From: Avena insularis
Taxonomy: Eukaryota; Streptophyta; Magnoliopsida; Poales; Poaceae
Assembly: GCA_023614405.1 (NCBI GenBank)
Contig: JAJUPC010000037.1
Coordinates: 1,054,001-1,118,000, forward strand
Direction: 5' to 3'
DNA: 64,000 bases
The position numbers and the translations under genes are program-made. This document shows positions 24,100 to 36,790 of the stretch, one piece after another; the stretch's first letter is position 1, and every line of letters begins with the position of its first letter. The notes under the pieces are model-generated. The model was not told where the DNA came from, ran no database searches, and worked only from the letters and a program-made list of their open reading frames with translations.

Positions 24100-24554
24100 C
24101 CCTACTATGGTTTTGTTAATTCTTAGTCATCCAATAATTCTTATTTATTGGTCATGCTAGACAAGTTATTACCAAGGGGTGAACATGTTTTAAAATGTAT
24201 ATCAACAAATGTCAACACCCGGGTTTTTAATCCCAGATGGCTGTTATGCCATACATCACAATCCCAAGATTACTATTTTTGCGAGACATAACAGATTGGA
24301 TATCACAGTGCATCATCCATTACAAACCATAATAAGGTCTTACAACAAATAAAGGATCTCATGATCCAGTCTTAGTACAATCAAGTAGCGGAATAAATAG
24401 CGTAGCGGTAGGGTCCATCTTCAGAGTCACATGCAATACTGACGATGGAAGATATTCCTAGTTATCATAGCCGTCCTGCTGTCCTTCATCTTGGTAGTCT
24501 CCTTCATAGTCTGGACATAGGAATAGCCAGGGACAAAAGCCATGAGTACTCTTT

Positions 24555-26249
24555 TGTTGGAGATATGCCCAAGAGGCAATAATAAAAGTGGTTATTATTA
24601 TATCTTTGTGTTTATGATGAATGTTTACATCCCATGCTATAATTGTATTATAAGGAAACACTGATACATGTGTGTTTTGTAAACATAAAAGAGTCCCTAG
24701 TAAGCCTCTTGTGGAACTAGCTTGTTGATTAAATGATGATCATGGTTTCCTGATCATGGACATTGGATGTCATTAATAACAAGGTTATATCATTAGGAGA
24801 ATGATGTGATGGACACACACCCATAGTAAGCATAGCATAAGATCAAGTCATTAAGTTCGTATTGCTATAAGCTTTCAAATGCATAGTAACCTAATCCTTC
24901 GACCATGAGGTTATGTTAATCACCATCACCGGATGGGTACTTTGATGACATCAAACACCGCTTCGTAACTGGGTGGTTATAAGGGTGTCATTGGGTATTC
25001 TGAAAGTATGTGTTGAAGCGCATGGACCAAGATTGGGATTTGTCCATCCATATGACGGATAGATATGCTCGGCCCTCTTGGAATGTCATCTAGTTAGCTT
25101 GCAAGCTTGTGACTAGGTATCAAGGGATGTCATAACTTGGTACGAGTTAAGAGTACTTATCTGTATCGTGGTAGAACTAGGTATGGAGATACCGACGATC
25201 AAACCTCGGATAAGTAGAATATCGCGTGACAAAGGGAATTGGTTTCGTATGTTAATGGTTCTATCGATCACGAAGTCATCGTTGAGTATGTGGGAGCCGT
25301 TATGGATCTCCAGATCCCGCTGATGGTTATTGATCGGAGAGGTGTCTCCATGATGTCTGCATATTCACGAACCGTAGGGTGACACACTTAAGGTTCGAAG
25401 TTGTTTTTAAGTAGATATGGAATATGCGTTGGAGACCGAATGTTGTTCGGAGTCTCAGATTGGATCCGGGACATCACGAGGAGATCCAGAATTGTCCGGA
25501 GAATAAGATTCATATATTGGGTATCATTTTCTAAGTTAGGAAATATTCCGGAATGTTTGTATGGAGATTCTAGAAGGTTTCGGAATGTTCTGGAAGGTTC
25601 TAGGAGATTTCTTGGACTTTGCTTGAAAACCAAGAAAGGATCAAGGAGTCCTTGTGGGGCAAGACAAGGAGTCGTGGGGGAGGAGGACTCCTCCCCCCTC
25701 CCAATCCGCCGGCCAAGGAGGAAGGGGAGTCCTACTAGGACTCCCCCTCCCATGGCACCTCCCTCCTTTAAATAGAGGGGTGGGGGCGCCACCCCCTTAC
25801 CCCCTCCACTCCAAGCCCTAGCCGCTGCCTCTCTCCTTCTCCTTCCCTCTGATTAGGCTTAAGCGAAGCCCTGTAGAATTCTCTACTCCACCACCACCAC
25901 CACACCGTCGTGCTGCTGGGATTCCGTGGAGAAGATCTACTACATCCGCTGCTCGCTGGAACAGGGAGAGGAAGGTCTGCTTCGACTCCGCACGTGTGAC
26001 CGACTGCGGAAGCGCTGCCGGAACGCGACGCCGGAAGGATTGTCCACACGATCTTGAGATCGGCAAGTGATCGACTACATCAACCCCGAGATCTAATCTC
26101 GTAACGCTTTTGGATCTACGAGGGTTAGTACAGATCTTTCTCGTTGCCCATGTCTAATAGATTAGATCTTGGCTTTTATCTAGATTAGATCTGGGTTTTG
26201 TTCGTTCTTGCGGTAGAAATTTTTTGTTTTCCATGCTACGAACCCATCA
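24555..26249 (+). mobile_element. Copia 5' LTR (1695 bp)
   Basis: Starts TGTTGGAGATATGCC and ends aacccatca. A TATA-like tttaaatag lies at 25767-25775 before a transcribed-leader-like GC-rich segment. It differs from the 3' LTR by a ~45-bp extra segment near 25665-25720 and by clustered substitutions near 25090-25200 and 25930-26030. Frames at 25388-25792 and 25401-25775 are opposite-strand chance frames of the LTR. Confidence 0.9.
25767..25775 (+). promoter_or_regulatory. Putative TATA box of the Copia 5' LTR
   Basis: tttaaatag on the element's sense strand, with the equivalent at 32643-32651 in the 3' LTR. Position about 480 bp before the LTR end is consistent with an LTR promoter. Assigned by motif and position only. 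Confidence 0.45.
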
Positions 26250-26250
26250 A

Positions 26251-26262
26251 TGGTATCAGAGC
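26251..26262 (+). other. Copia primer-binding site (initiator tRNA-Met)
   Basis: TGGTATCAGAGC one base after the 5' LTR, exactly complementary to the 3' end of plant initiator tRNA-Met, the standard primer for this group. Confidence 0.93.
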
Positions 26263-27459
26263 CTTGTCTATGCGTAGATCTGTTGCACGAGTAGAACACA
26301 ATGGTTTTGTGGGTGTTGGTGCTCGTGCCGTCTTTTGCTTTGTGTACTTTGCATCTTGTGGTATGGTGGGATGAAGCGGCTCGGGCTAACCTTACATGTC
26401 ATCGCACATGAGACTTGTTCCACGCTTGACGTGTAACTTGCTTTGCAAAAGTGGCTTTGCGGGTGTCTGTCTCTCCCATCATAGTATAGATCCAATCTAC
26501 ACTTTGCACTTGATAGCACTTGTCTCAACGTTGTGGTTCAGTTTCGTAGGTAAGATCCGTTCTTATTCGAAAAGCCCAAACCACGTAAAACTTGCAAAGA
26601 AAATTAGAGGCGTCTAACTTGTTTTTGCAGGGGTTTTGTGATGTGATATGGCCATCATGTGATTGTGATTATATTTGATGTATGCAATGATCCTTGTTGT
26701 AATATGGCAACCGGCAGGAGCCTAATGGTTGCCTTTAATTCTGTTAAGACCTATGTGTCTATTCATCTTGTAATAGCTTTATTCCAATTAGTTGTAATAG
26801 TTGTTGGTGATGATGGACGACCATGAAGCGGCGCCACTGACCTTGACGCAATGCTGGTGATGATGGAGATCATGTCCGTGCTTTGGAGATGGAGATCAAA
26901 GGCATAAGAAGAAAGGGCCATATCATATCACACTAATTATGAATTGCCTGTGATGTTAATCCTTTATGCATCTTGTATTGCTTAGATCGCGACGGTAGCA
27001 TTATAAGATGATCCCTCTCACTAAATTTCAAGTAATAAAGTGTTCGTCCTTAGTTGGCACCGTTTCTGAGACTCGTCGTCTCGAAGCATCTCGTGATGAT
27101 CGGATGTGATAGATTCTACGTGTGCATACAACAGGTGCAAGCCAGATTTGCACATGCGGAAACTAAGGTTAATCTTGACGAGCCTAGCATGTACATACAT
27201 GGTCTCGGAACACGGAATACCGAAAGGTAGAGCATGAATCATATAAGTGATATGATGAACATGAAGATTGTTCGCCGATGAAACTACATCTTCTCTCGTG
27301 AAGATCGGGCTTGGTGTAGTGGACTTGGTTCATGTAATCACTAAGACAATGTGAGGGATGTTGTTTTGAGTGGGAGTTCACCTAGTTAATTTAAGAATTA
27401 AAATTGAACTCAATTTATCATAAACTTAGTCAAAACTACTTGCAAATTTGTTGTAGATT
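26263..27459 (+). mobile_element. Long untranslated leader of the Copia element
   Basis: About 1.2 kb between the primer-binding site and the gag start with only short frames. BARE-type elements characteristically have a long leader containing dimerisation and packaging signals; none can be pinned down here by eye. Confidence 0.6.
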
Positions 27460-30400
27460 ATGGCGAACCTCTCCATCAATTTCAATGCGTTCCTAGAGAA
27501 AGAAAAGCTTAAGAACAATGGAAGCAACTTCACGGACTGGCTCCGTGGTCTGAAGATTGTCCTCAGGGCTGGTCAGATGACCTATGTGCTCGAAGCACCG
27601 CTAGGTGACCCACCTGCAGATGATGCCACCGATGATGTAAAGAATGTTTACGCCACTCGGAAAAATCATTACTCCACAGTTCAGTGTGCCATCCTATACG
27701 TTTTAGAAACGGAGCTCCAGAAGCGTTTTGAGCATCACGACCCGTTCGAGATCATTAAGGAGCTCAAGCTCATTTTTGAGACTCACGCGGCCGTGGAGAG
27801 CTATGAGGCCTCCGAAAAGTTCTTTACCTGCAAGATGGAAGAGGGAAGCTCTGTTAGTGAGCACGTGCTCACCATGTCTGGGCACGCAAACAAGCTCCAA
27901 GAGTTGGGGATAACGATTCCTAATGAGTTAGGGATTCACCGTGTCCTCCAATCACTGCCACCGAGTTATAAGAACTTTGTGATGAACTACAATATGCACT
28001 GCATGAACAAGACGCGTTGCTCGAACTATCGTCCATGCTGAAAACTGCTGAAGTGGAGATCAAGAAGGAGCACCAAGTGTTGATGGTCAATAAGACCACC
28101 AATTTCAAGAAACAGGGCAAGCCTAAGAAAAAGGGCAACTTCAAGAAGGACGGCAAGAAAGCTGCCGCACCTGCTAAGAAGCCCAAGGCTGGTCCTAAGC
28201 CTGAAACTGAATGCTTCTACTGCAAGGGTACTGGTCACTAGAAGCGTAACTGCCCCAAGTACCTGGCTAATCTGAAGAACGGCAACATCAAGAAGAAAGG
28301 TATATTCGATATACATGTTATTGATGTGTATCTTACTAGTAGTCGTAGTAGTGCCTGGGTATTTGATACTAGTTCGGTTGCTCATATTTGTAACTCGAAA
28401 TAGGATCTGCGGAATAAACAAAGACTGGCAAGAGACGAGGTGACGATGCGCGTTGGAAATGGCTCCAAGGTTGATGTGATCGCCGTCGGCACGCTCCCTC
28501 TACATCTACCTTCGGGATTAGTTTTAAATTTAAATAATTATTATTTGGTGCCTGCGTTAAGCATGAACATTATATCTGGATCTTGTTTATTGCGAGACGG
28601 TTACTCTTTTAAGTCTGAGAATAAAGGTTGTTCGATTTATATGAGTAATATCTTTTATGGTAATGCACCTGAGATGAATGGTTTATTCTTATTAAATCTC
28701 GATAGTAGTGATACAGATGTTCACAACATAAATGCTAAACGAATAAAATTGAATGATAATTCTACATACATGTGGCACTGTCGTCTTGGTCACATTGGAG
28801 TGAAGCGTATGAAGAAACTCCATTCTGATGGACTTCTTGAATCACTTGATTTTGAATCACTTGAAAGATGCGAAGCATGTCTAATGGGAAAAATGACTAA
28901 GACTCCATTCTCTGGGATAATGGAGCGAGCTATAGACTTATTGGAAATAATACATACTGATGTGTGCGGTCCAATGAGTGTAGCACCGCATGGTGGATAT
29001 CGTTATGTTCTCACTTTCACGGATGACTTAAGTAGATATGGGTATGTCTACTTTATGAAACATAAGTCCGAAACTTTCGAGAAGTTTAAGGAATTTCAAA
29101 GTGAAGTGGAAAATCATCGTAACAAGAAGATTAAGTTTCTGCGTTCTGACCGCGGAGGTGAATATCTGAGTTATGAGTTTGGCATGCATTTTAAGAAATG
29201 TGGAATACTTTTCAGTTGACAATACCGAACACCACAGCGTAATGGTGTGTCCGAACGTCGTAATCGAACTCTTTTAGATATGGTTCGGTCTATGATGTCT
29301 CTTATAGATTTACCACTATCGTTTTGGGGCTATGCATTAGAGACAACCGCATTCACTTTAAATAGGGCACCATCTAAATCCGTTGAAACGACACGTCATT
29401 TAATTGTGGTTTGGTAAGAAACCTAAGTTGTCGTTCCTTAAAGTTTGGGGTTGCGAAGCGTATGTAAAGAAGTTACAACCTGATAAGCTTGAACCCAAAG
29501 CGGAGAAATGCGTCTTCATAGGATACCCTAAAGAAACAATTGGGTATACCTTCTATCATAAATCCAAAGGCAAAGTTTTCGTTCCCAAGAATGGATCCTT
29601 TGTTGAGAAGGAGTTTCTCTCGAAGGAAGTGACTGGAAGGAAAGTAGAACTTGACGAGGTTATTGAACCTTCTCTCGGAGTTGAGAGTAGCGTAGCACCA
29701 GAAGATGTTTTTGTGCCGCCTGCACCAATTGGAGAGGAAGCTAATGATGGTGATCATGAAACTTCGAACGAAGTTACTACAGAACCTCGCAGGTCAACGA
29801 GGGTTCGTACCACTCCTGATTGGTATGACTCTGCCTTGAACGTCATGTTGGTGGACAACACTGATGACCCTGCGACATATGAAGAAGCTATGGTGAGCCC
29901 AGATTCCGACAAATGGCTAGAAGCCATGAAATCCGAGATGGGATCCATGTACGAAAACCAAGTGTGGACTTTGGTTGACTTACCGGATGGCCGTAAGGCT
30001 GTCGAGAACAAATGGATTTTCAAAAGAAAAACAGATGCTGATGGTAATGTTACCGTCTATAAAGCTCGACTTGTCGCGAAAGGGTTCCGACAAATTCAAG
30101 GAGTTGACTACGATGAGACTTTCTCACCGATGTAAGCTAAAGTCTGTGAGGATTTTGTTAGCAATTGCTGCATATTTCGATTATGAAATTTGGCAGATGG
30201 ATGTCAAAACGGCGTTCCTTAATGGTGACATTGAGGAAGAGTTGTATATGGTACAACCCAAGGGTTTTGCCGATCCTAGTGATGCTGACAAGGTATGCAA
30301 ACTTCAGCGCTCCATTTATGGACTGAAGCAAGCATCCCGGAGTTGGAATCAACGTTTTGATAAAGTAATCAAAAACTTTGGATTTATACAAACTTGTGGA

Positions 30401-31438
30401 GAAGCTTGTATTTACAAGAAAGTGAGTGGGAGCTCTGTAGCATTCCTAGTAATATATGTAGATGACATATTGTTGATTGGGAATGATATAGAACTTCTTA
30501 ATAGTGTCAAAACCTATTTGAATAATAGTTTTTCAATGAAGGATCTTGGCGAAGCGGCATATATTCTAGGCATCAAGATTTATAGAGGTAGATCAAGACG
30601 CCTAATAGCGCTTTCACAAAGTACATACTTAGACAAAGTTCTAAAGAAGTTTAGAATGGAAGAGAGCAAGAAAGGGTTCGTGCCCATGTTGTCAGGTAAG
30701 ACCTTGAGTAAAACTCAAAGTCCGGCTACGGCAGAAGATAGAGAAAAGATGAATAATATTCTCTATGCCTCGGCCATAGGTTCTATCATGTATGCCATGC
30801 TGTGTACAAGACCGGATATAGCACATGCTGTTAGTTTGACTAGCAGATATCAAAGTGATCCTGGAAGGGAGCACTGGACAGCGGTCAAGAATATCCTAAA
30901 GTACCTGAATAGGACTAAGGATATGGTTCTTTCTTATGGAGGTGATGAACAACTTGTTTTAAATGGTTACACTGATGCTAGTTAGAACACCGGTCCAGAT
31001 GACTCGAAGTCATAGTCTGGATATGTATTTATTTTGAATGGTGCTGCAGTGAGCTGGAGGAGTGCCACGCAAAGCGTTGTGGCGAAATCTTCAACTGAAT
31101 CGGAAAACATAGCTGCTTCGAAGGCTGCACAAGAAGCCATATGGATGAAGGAGTTCATTACTGAACTTGGCGTGGTTCCCAGTGCGTTGGACCCGATGGC
31201 TATCTACTGTGACAACACAGGTGCCGTAGCTAATGCACAGGAGCCAAGGTCACATAGCAAGCTGAAGCACATCAAGCTATGTTTCCATGCTATTCGCGAG
31301 TATGTCCGAGATGGTGACTTAAAGATTTGCAAAGTACACACTGATCTGAATGTGGCAGATCCGTTGACTAAACCTCTCCCTAGAGCAAAACATGACCAAC
31401 ACCAGAACGCCATGGGTGTTAGGTATATTACCATGTAA
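27460..31438 (+). pseudogene. gag-pol: Copia gag-pol polyprotein, broken by stops and frameshifts
   Basis: Gag starts MANLSINFNAFLEKEKL at 27460. Next come a CX2CX4HX4C knuckle (28213-28254, CFYCKGTGH then a TAG at 28239), a protease-like FDTSSVAH with Ser where the usual DTG has Gly (near 28355), integrase HHCC (HCRLGH...CEACLMGK) and core (HTDVCGP, SDRGGEY, RNGVSERRN), RT with YVDD at 30455-30466, and RNase H ending at 31438. Stops: TAG 28239, TAG 28401, TGA 29217, TAG 30983, TAG 31013. Frameshifts lie near 28015, 29400 and 30132. The enzymes would copy element RNA and integrate the cDNA; this copy cannot make a full polyprotein. Confidence 0.93.
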
Positions 31439-31459
31439 TCTAGATTATTGGCTCTAGTG

Positions 31460-31471
31460 CAAGTGGGAGAC
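31460..31471 (+). other. Copia polypurine tract
   Basis: CAAGTGGGAGAC immediately before the 3' LTR, the plus-strand priming site. The same motif in reverse (2513-2524) marks the end of the older Copia-like element. Confidence 0.85.
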
Positions 31472-33113
31472 TGTTGGAGATATGCCCAAGAGGCAATAAT
31501 AAAAGTGGTTATTATTATATCTTTGTGTTTATGATGAATGTTTACATCCCATGCTATAATTGTATTATAAGGAAACACTGATACATGTGTGTTTTGTAAA
31601 CATAAAAGAGTCCCTAGTAAGCCTCTTGTGGAACTAGCTTGTTGATTAAATGATGATCATGGTTTCCTGATCATGGACATTGGATGTCATTAATAACAAG
31701 GTTATATCATTAGGAGAATGATGTGATGGACACACACCCATAGTAAGCATAGCATAAGATCAGGTCATTAAGTTCGTATTGCTATCAGCTTTCAAATGCA
31801 TAGTAACCTCATCCTTCGACCATGAGGTTATGTTAATCACCATCATCGGATGGGTACTTTGATGACATCAAACACCGCTTCGTAACTGGGTGGTTATAAA
31901 GGTGTCATTGGGTATTCTGAAAGTATGTGTTGAAGCGCATGGACCAAGATTGGGATTTGTCCATCCATATGACGGATAGATATGCTCTAGGCCCTCTCGG
32001 TGGAATGCCATCTAGTTAGCTTGCAAGCATGTGACTAGGTCACAAGGGATGACATAACATGGAACGAGTAAAGAGTACTTATCAGTAACGAGGTAGAACT
32101 AGGTATGGAGATACCAACGATCAAACCTCGGATAAGTAGAATATCGCCGTACAAAGGGAATTGGTTTTGTATGTTAATGGTTCTATCGATCACGAAGTCA
32201 TCGTTGAGTATGTGGGAGCCGTTATGGATCTCTAGATCCCGCTGATGGTTATTGATCGGAGAGGTGTCTCCATCATGTCTGCATATTCACGAACCGTAGG
32301 GTGACACACTTAAGGTTCGAAGTTGTTTTTAAGTAGATATGGAATATGCGTTGGAGACCGAATGTTGTTCGGAGTCTCAGATTGGATCTGGGACATCACG
32401 AGGAGATCCAGAATTGTCCGGAGAATAATATTCATATATTGGGGATCATTTTCTAAGTTAGGAAATGTTCTAGAATGTTTGTATGGAGATTCTAGAAGGT
32501 TTCGGAATTTTCTGGAAGGTTCTAGGAGATTTCTTGGAGTTTGCTTGAAAACCAAGAAAGGATCAAGGAGTCCTTGTGGGGCAAGACGCCAAGGAGGGAG
32601 GGGAGTCCTACTAGGACTCCCCCTCCCATGGCGCCTCCCTCCTTTAAATAGAGGGGTGGGGGCGCCACCCCCTTACCCCCTCCACTTCAAGCCCTAGCCG
32701 CTGCCTCTCTCCTTCTCCTTCCCTCTGCTCAGGCTTAGGAGAAGCCCTGTAGAATTCTCTACTCCACCACCACCACACCGTCGTGCTGCTGGTATTCCGT
32801 GGAGAAGATCTACTACCTCCATTGCTTTCATTTGGAGGAGAGGAAGGTCTGCCGACTCATGACGTGTGACCGATCTGAAGCGCCAAACGCGGCGCCGGAA
32901 GGATCGTCCACACGATCTTGAGATCGGCAAGTGATCGACTACATCAACCCCGAGATCTAATCTCGTAACGCTTTCGGATCTACAAGGGTTAGTACAGATC
33001 TATCTCGTTGCACATGTCTAATAGATTAGATCTTGGCTTTTATCTAGATTAGATCTAGGTTTTGTTCATTCTTGCGATAGAAATTTTTTGTTTTCCATGC
33101 TACAAACCCATCA
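31472..33113 (+). mobile_element. Copia 3' LTR (1642 bp)
   Basis: Copy of the 5' LTR. The first ~430 bp differ from it at only about four positions by eye, whereas blocks near 32010-32100 and 32810-32900 are much more divergent and about 45 bp are missing near 32589. No gene is present. Confidence 0.9.
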
Positions 33114-33367
33114 TCTTTAAGTACTCGCAAACTACCATTAACAAGTAGTATAGTTCTAGTGTAAATGCTAACTCTAAGTTTATTTGTAAAGTTAAGTTTG
33201 AAACCTAAGCTGAGTTCAGAAACAAAGAAAGGTAAAAGAAGTTTGAAAAGGCACTTAAGTGGGAACTTAATTCTCATAGTCACAACTCTGTTGTGGTCAA
33301 GTCATGTCACAATTCATTTCATAAGTTGTTTTGAAAACATCTGACAACAAAACAGTATGGCCATTCC

Positions 33368-33432
33368 AACTATCCATAACCGCGGACGTGGCTATTCGAA
33401 TAGTTTGACACTCTATAGAGGTGGTACACTTT
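33368..33432 (-). promoter_or_regulatory. Conserved LTR motif shared by two Gypsy families
   Basis: ccataaccgcggac followed about 25-30 bp later by a cactct.aagaggtgg-type block. Counterparts occur in the partner LTR (43161-43217) and in the unrelated solo LTR (10089-10140). Function unknown; a shared transcription or RNA-structure element is possible. Confidence 0.5.
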
Positions 33433-35476
33433 CACCACAAGATTTGATACATCCGTCATGGATAACCCTGAATCATCATACTTAGTATGCAGATAATCAA
33501 ACATAACATTTTGTTTACACACCATAGTATAAGCACCTCTCCTATGAGCATGGCCTCCCAACCATGACCATCTGTCATCTTGGGCACTGCATAGGTGGAC
33601 ACATTGAGAGGTAGCATCAGCTCAAACCTCTCCCGCGAGGGAACTAATACTAATGCATATAAACTTCCGGCTAAGCCTTACCCAATTCAGGTATTGTGGT
33701 TGTACGATAAAATTGGAATGGTATCTCAACCGAACCCAACCATCAGTTTTGTAAAAGGGCTAAGGCTCAGGCCTCAACATTTTCATCATCATAAACCATT
33801 TGTGTTTCTCAACACATGTCAAAACATCTCAATAGAATGACTCATCATTCCAAGGTTTTCACAAGTCATTTTCACCAAGTATTCCCATGTAAAGTGAATC
33901 AAGTTTTGAGTTTGGTTCCAACTACTAAGTTAAGAGTGTCCACTAAAGTGGGATGCTAATGTCAATCTCATGCTATAGAATGACATCTAAGTCTAACTAT
34001 ATAGGTCAAGTTTTATACTCTTTATGCTACCTTAAAACAAGTAAAGGACTTGGTAAAGTAATGGAAGGAAAGCTTGTAAATAAAACTGGGAGTAGGTATA
34101 AGTCAACATGGTATAACCAAAGCATGCCTAATGCATCTTGCTTAGGTTATCTAGTTTGCAAGGATTAGCTTACATTGTTAACTTGTATAATGCTAGCTTG
34201 CTAACAATATCTTGCTCAGTTTACTTGAAGTGCTAGGCTTGCCTTGGGTAGTGTAGTGGTTGAAGTTTTCTTCCTCCTCCTCTTGGTAGAACTCCTCCTC
34301 CTCGTAAGCTTGGTCGGTACTATCGTCTATAAATACATATGGAATACACAATCACCAAACAATACTTAACTAGTCTACTTAGCACACTAAGGCACATATT
34401 TGATGATCTAGTATCATCACAAATATCACAAGATTTAATGATCTAGTTTCATTCTTTTTATTTAAGAAAAGTAATTTCTACTCATTGAAATTAACTAAGA
34501 TTTAATATTCTCCAATTAAAATATGGGATCATGTGGACACATGTCCTCACAACATATTCTAACATATGGGAATGTGATTTAAGGGCTGGATCACATTTTA
34601 ATAAGTTTAAGTTTAATAATTAATGATTTAAAGTGACTAGAAATGCCTATATAGCATTATTTTGGTACTAGTCCAAATTCACTACATGTAAACCTTAATA
34701 TTATTACAAATTCATATATGTATGGTAAAATGTGATTTTTGAGAGTTGGAATCAACTCAAAAGCTATTGTGGTTGATTTTATAAAAATGTTTGAATGTGC
34801 AAAAGCTTCTGTTTTGTTATTTTTACTAGGAGAGATCTCTAACTCTAAATGAATTAAATCCAATGGGCATGGATAGATCTTTTCAGAAGCTTTCCAACAA
34901 AATTGCAATTACTCAATTTGGTTCAGTAAATCTTCCTGAATTGATTTTTAAACTAAGGGACATAATAGGTTCTAAGTCTAAATAGAAATAAACTTATTTG
35001 AATTTGTGGGCTAGCGCGGGAAAACTAATGGGCCGGCCCAGTGACGCTCAGCGGCACTGAGGGCGACTGACAAGGTGGGTCCGCATGTCAGCGACACTTA
35101 AAACCCGAAACGGTATCGAGCGATCTGGGCCACACGATTATAACGCGGATCAACGGCTCACGGTCGTCGTCGACGACAGACTCGTCGCCGGCGAGACCGA
35201 ACCCTAAACGACCAGTGGGGGTCTACTGGGGACATACCAGGTCTCTAGCTAGTGCGGCAAGGCGGGCAAATGAACTGGTGGACGACGGCAAGCTCAGGCG
35301 AGATCGCGGCACGGGCTGCGGTGGATGGAATCGACGACAACTTCTCCTCCTCTACAGCGGCCTCCTCTGGTGCAATTCTAGCGAACGGCGGCTCGAGCGG
35401 CTCCAGCGAGAGAGGGGAAATGTTCAGTGGAGAGAGGGGAGTGGAATGGTGTGAAGAGATGGTGCGGGGGAGGGCT

Positions 35477-35487
35477 CCTTATATAGG
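35477..35487 (-). promoter_or_regulatory. TATA box of the Gypsy 3' LTR
   Basis: CCTATATAAGG on the minus strand (the element's sense strand), inside the GC-rich block and conserved at the same LTR position in the other copy. A perfect TATATAA core at this location is strong support for the LTR core promoter and for minus orientation. Confidence 0.65.
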
Positions 35488-36741
35488 CTCGACGGTGAGA
35501 CCGAAAGGCATGGGCGTGGCTCATCGGTGACAGCGATACAGAGGGCTACCAGCGTGGGCGAGGTAGGCGGACTGTGCGCGGTCTGCTAGCGGTCCTCTAC
35601 GGCGCAATGGCGCGGCTAGGGGAGGTGGCATATGGTCGGGAGCTTGACGCGCTCTAGGGGACAGAGGCGATGCTCGACGGGGCTCCCGCCGACTGTGGGT
35701 CGCGCGACGGTGCACGGCCGTGTCTGGCGGGGTGTGGGGGTCGAGGCGGAGCGGCGTGCGTGATATGGTGTCAAGGCACGGTCTGCTGCGTGCTGGCGGC
35801 GATTGCGCTCTGGCGCGCTCTCGCTTGCTCGCAGAGTGAAAGGGCGGCGAGGCTGGGGAGTGGTCCAGAGGTTGGGGTTGATCGAGGGGTGGACCGTGGG
35901 CGGCGGTAGGGTTGGGCGGACCTAGGTGCATGCTGGAAAGGCGCGGCTCGGTCTCTGGCGTGCTGCCTGTGTTTGGCCGGCGGTGACCTCATTTGGGCGG
36001 CGCGGCACTAGCGCTGCGGGTAAGGGGGAGGCTGGTTGATGGCTTGGTCGGACTCAGGGGGGATAGGGGAGAGTAGAGAGGGTCAATTGGGGGACAAGGG
36101 CTTAACTAGCAACAGTATTAGTTAGGCCATATGATTTTTGTCTGCCACCTGTTCGACACAATGGCTGCATGAGAGAAATTTTTAAATTTTGAGTTGATTT
36201 TTGGTGGATGCTTTGATCTGATGCTTGGTAGACTGTGGTTGCTAGGATTTGTTAAATGGAATTCATTTGAGTGGTTTTTAAATAAGTGTGATCTATACAT
36301 ATGAACTACATTCAATTTTCAAATGTCATTTAAATTTAGTGTTTGAAAGTTTTTGGGCTGAAAAAAGTGGTCCTTGGCACATCACTAATTGTACTAGCAA
36401 GGGGTGCAAAGAACCACAATTGTTTTTGTTAAGATTTAAGTTCTTGGAATAGCCAAAGTAGGCTATGTGATTAAAATGGCAAAAGTGACCATTGGCTTAA
36501 TTAATTCATTTTGCTTTCTTTTTCTTTGGGATTTGTTTGGGAATGATGTAGATGATGTTTAATTCACCTTAGAATCATTTTACAATCAATGGATCACTCA
36601 TACATGGCATTTCAAACAAGTCCTATTTTAAATGCATACACATAGAATGCTTAAGGATTTTTAAAGAGAAAAAGTTTTTGTTAACCCTAAATTGGGTAGG
36701 TTTGATCTTGATCACTTGGATTAAAGTTTTGGCATGTTACA

Positions 36742-36755
36742 AACCTTCCCCCCTT
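36742..36755 (-). other. Gypsy polypurine tract
   Basis: AAGGGGGGAAGGTT on the minus strand, directly before the 3' LTR start TGTAACATGCC. Confidence 0.9.
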
Positions 36756-36790
36756 AAACAAAATCTTGTCCCGAGATTTAAGAAAGAAAA

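Larger units (their letters stand above)
20915..24209 (+). mobile_element. Left body of the Helitron with possible captured-gene fragment
   Basis: Mostly AT-rich. At 21070-21320 it looks like the start of a captured host gene: a Kozak-like gccgccatggcc near 21095, a GC-richer stretch, a donor-like gggacg|gtaaga near 21217 and an acceptor-like ctcctcag near 21304. The plus frame after that ATG stops after four codons, so any gene fragment is dead. A 124-codon frame at 21902-22276 resembles nothing I know. Helitrons often capture gene pieces, but this case is suggestive only. Confidence 0.4.
24555..33113 (+). mobile_element. BARE/Angela-like Copia element, 8.56 kb, TSD tcttt
   Basis: LTRs at 24555-26249 and 31472-33113 have TG...CA ends (TGTTGGAGATATGCCC ... 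CCCATCA), with a perfect tcttt duplication at 24550-24554 and 33114-33118. A Met-type primer-binding site follows the left LTR and a polypurine tract precedes the right one. Gag-protease-integrase-RT-RNase H order defines Ty1/Copia, and the size and LTR start are those of the BARE/Angela/WIS group. The polyprotein has multiple stops and frameshifts. It is the innermost and youngest insertion of the nest. Confidence 0.92.
24210..36741 (-). mobile_element. 3' LTR of the Gypsy element, split by a Copia element
   Basis: LTR sequence at 24210-24554 and 33119-36741 (about 3.97 kb net) matches 42562-46455 in order and content. The Copia sits at the position corresponding to gtactctttaagtactc near 42900, where the intact LTR has a single tcttt. 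A GC-rich block (about 35030-36060) surrounds a minus-strand TATA box. Frames such as 35521-35931 belong to this GC-rich block and are not genes. Confidence 0.88.

Noticed and set aside
25388..25792. 134-codon minus frame in the Copia LTR
   Set aside because: It is opposite to the element's transcription and lies in the LTR; the same frame is broken in the 3' LTR copy.
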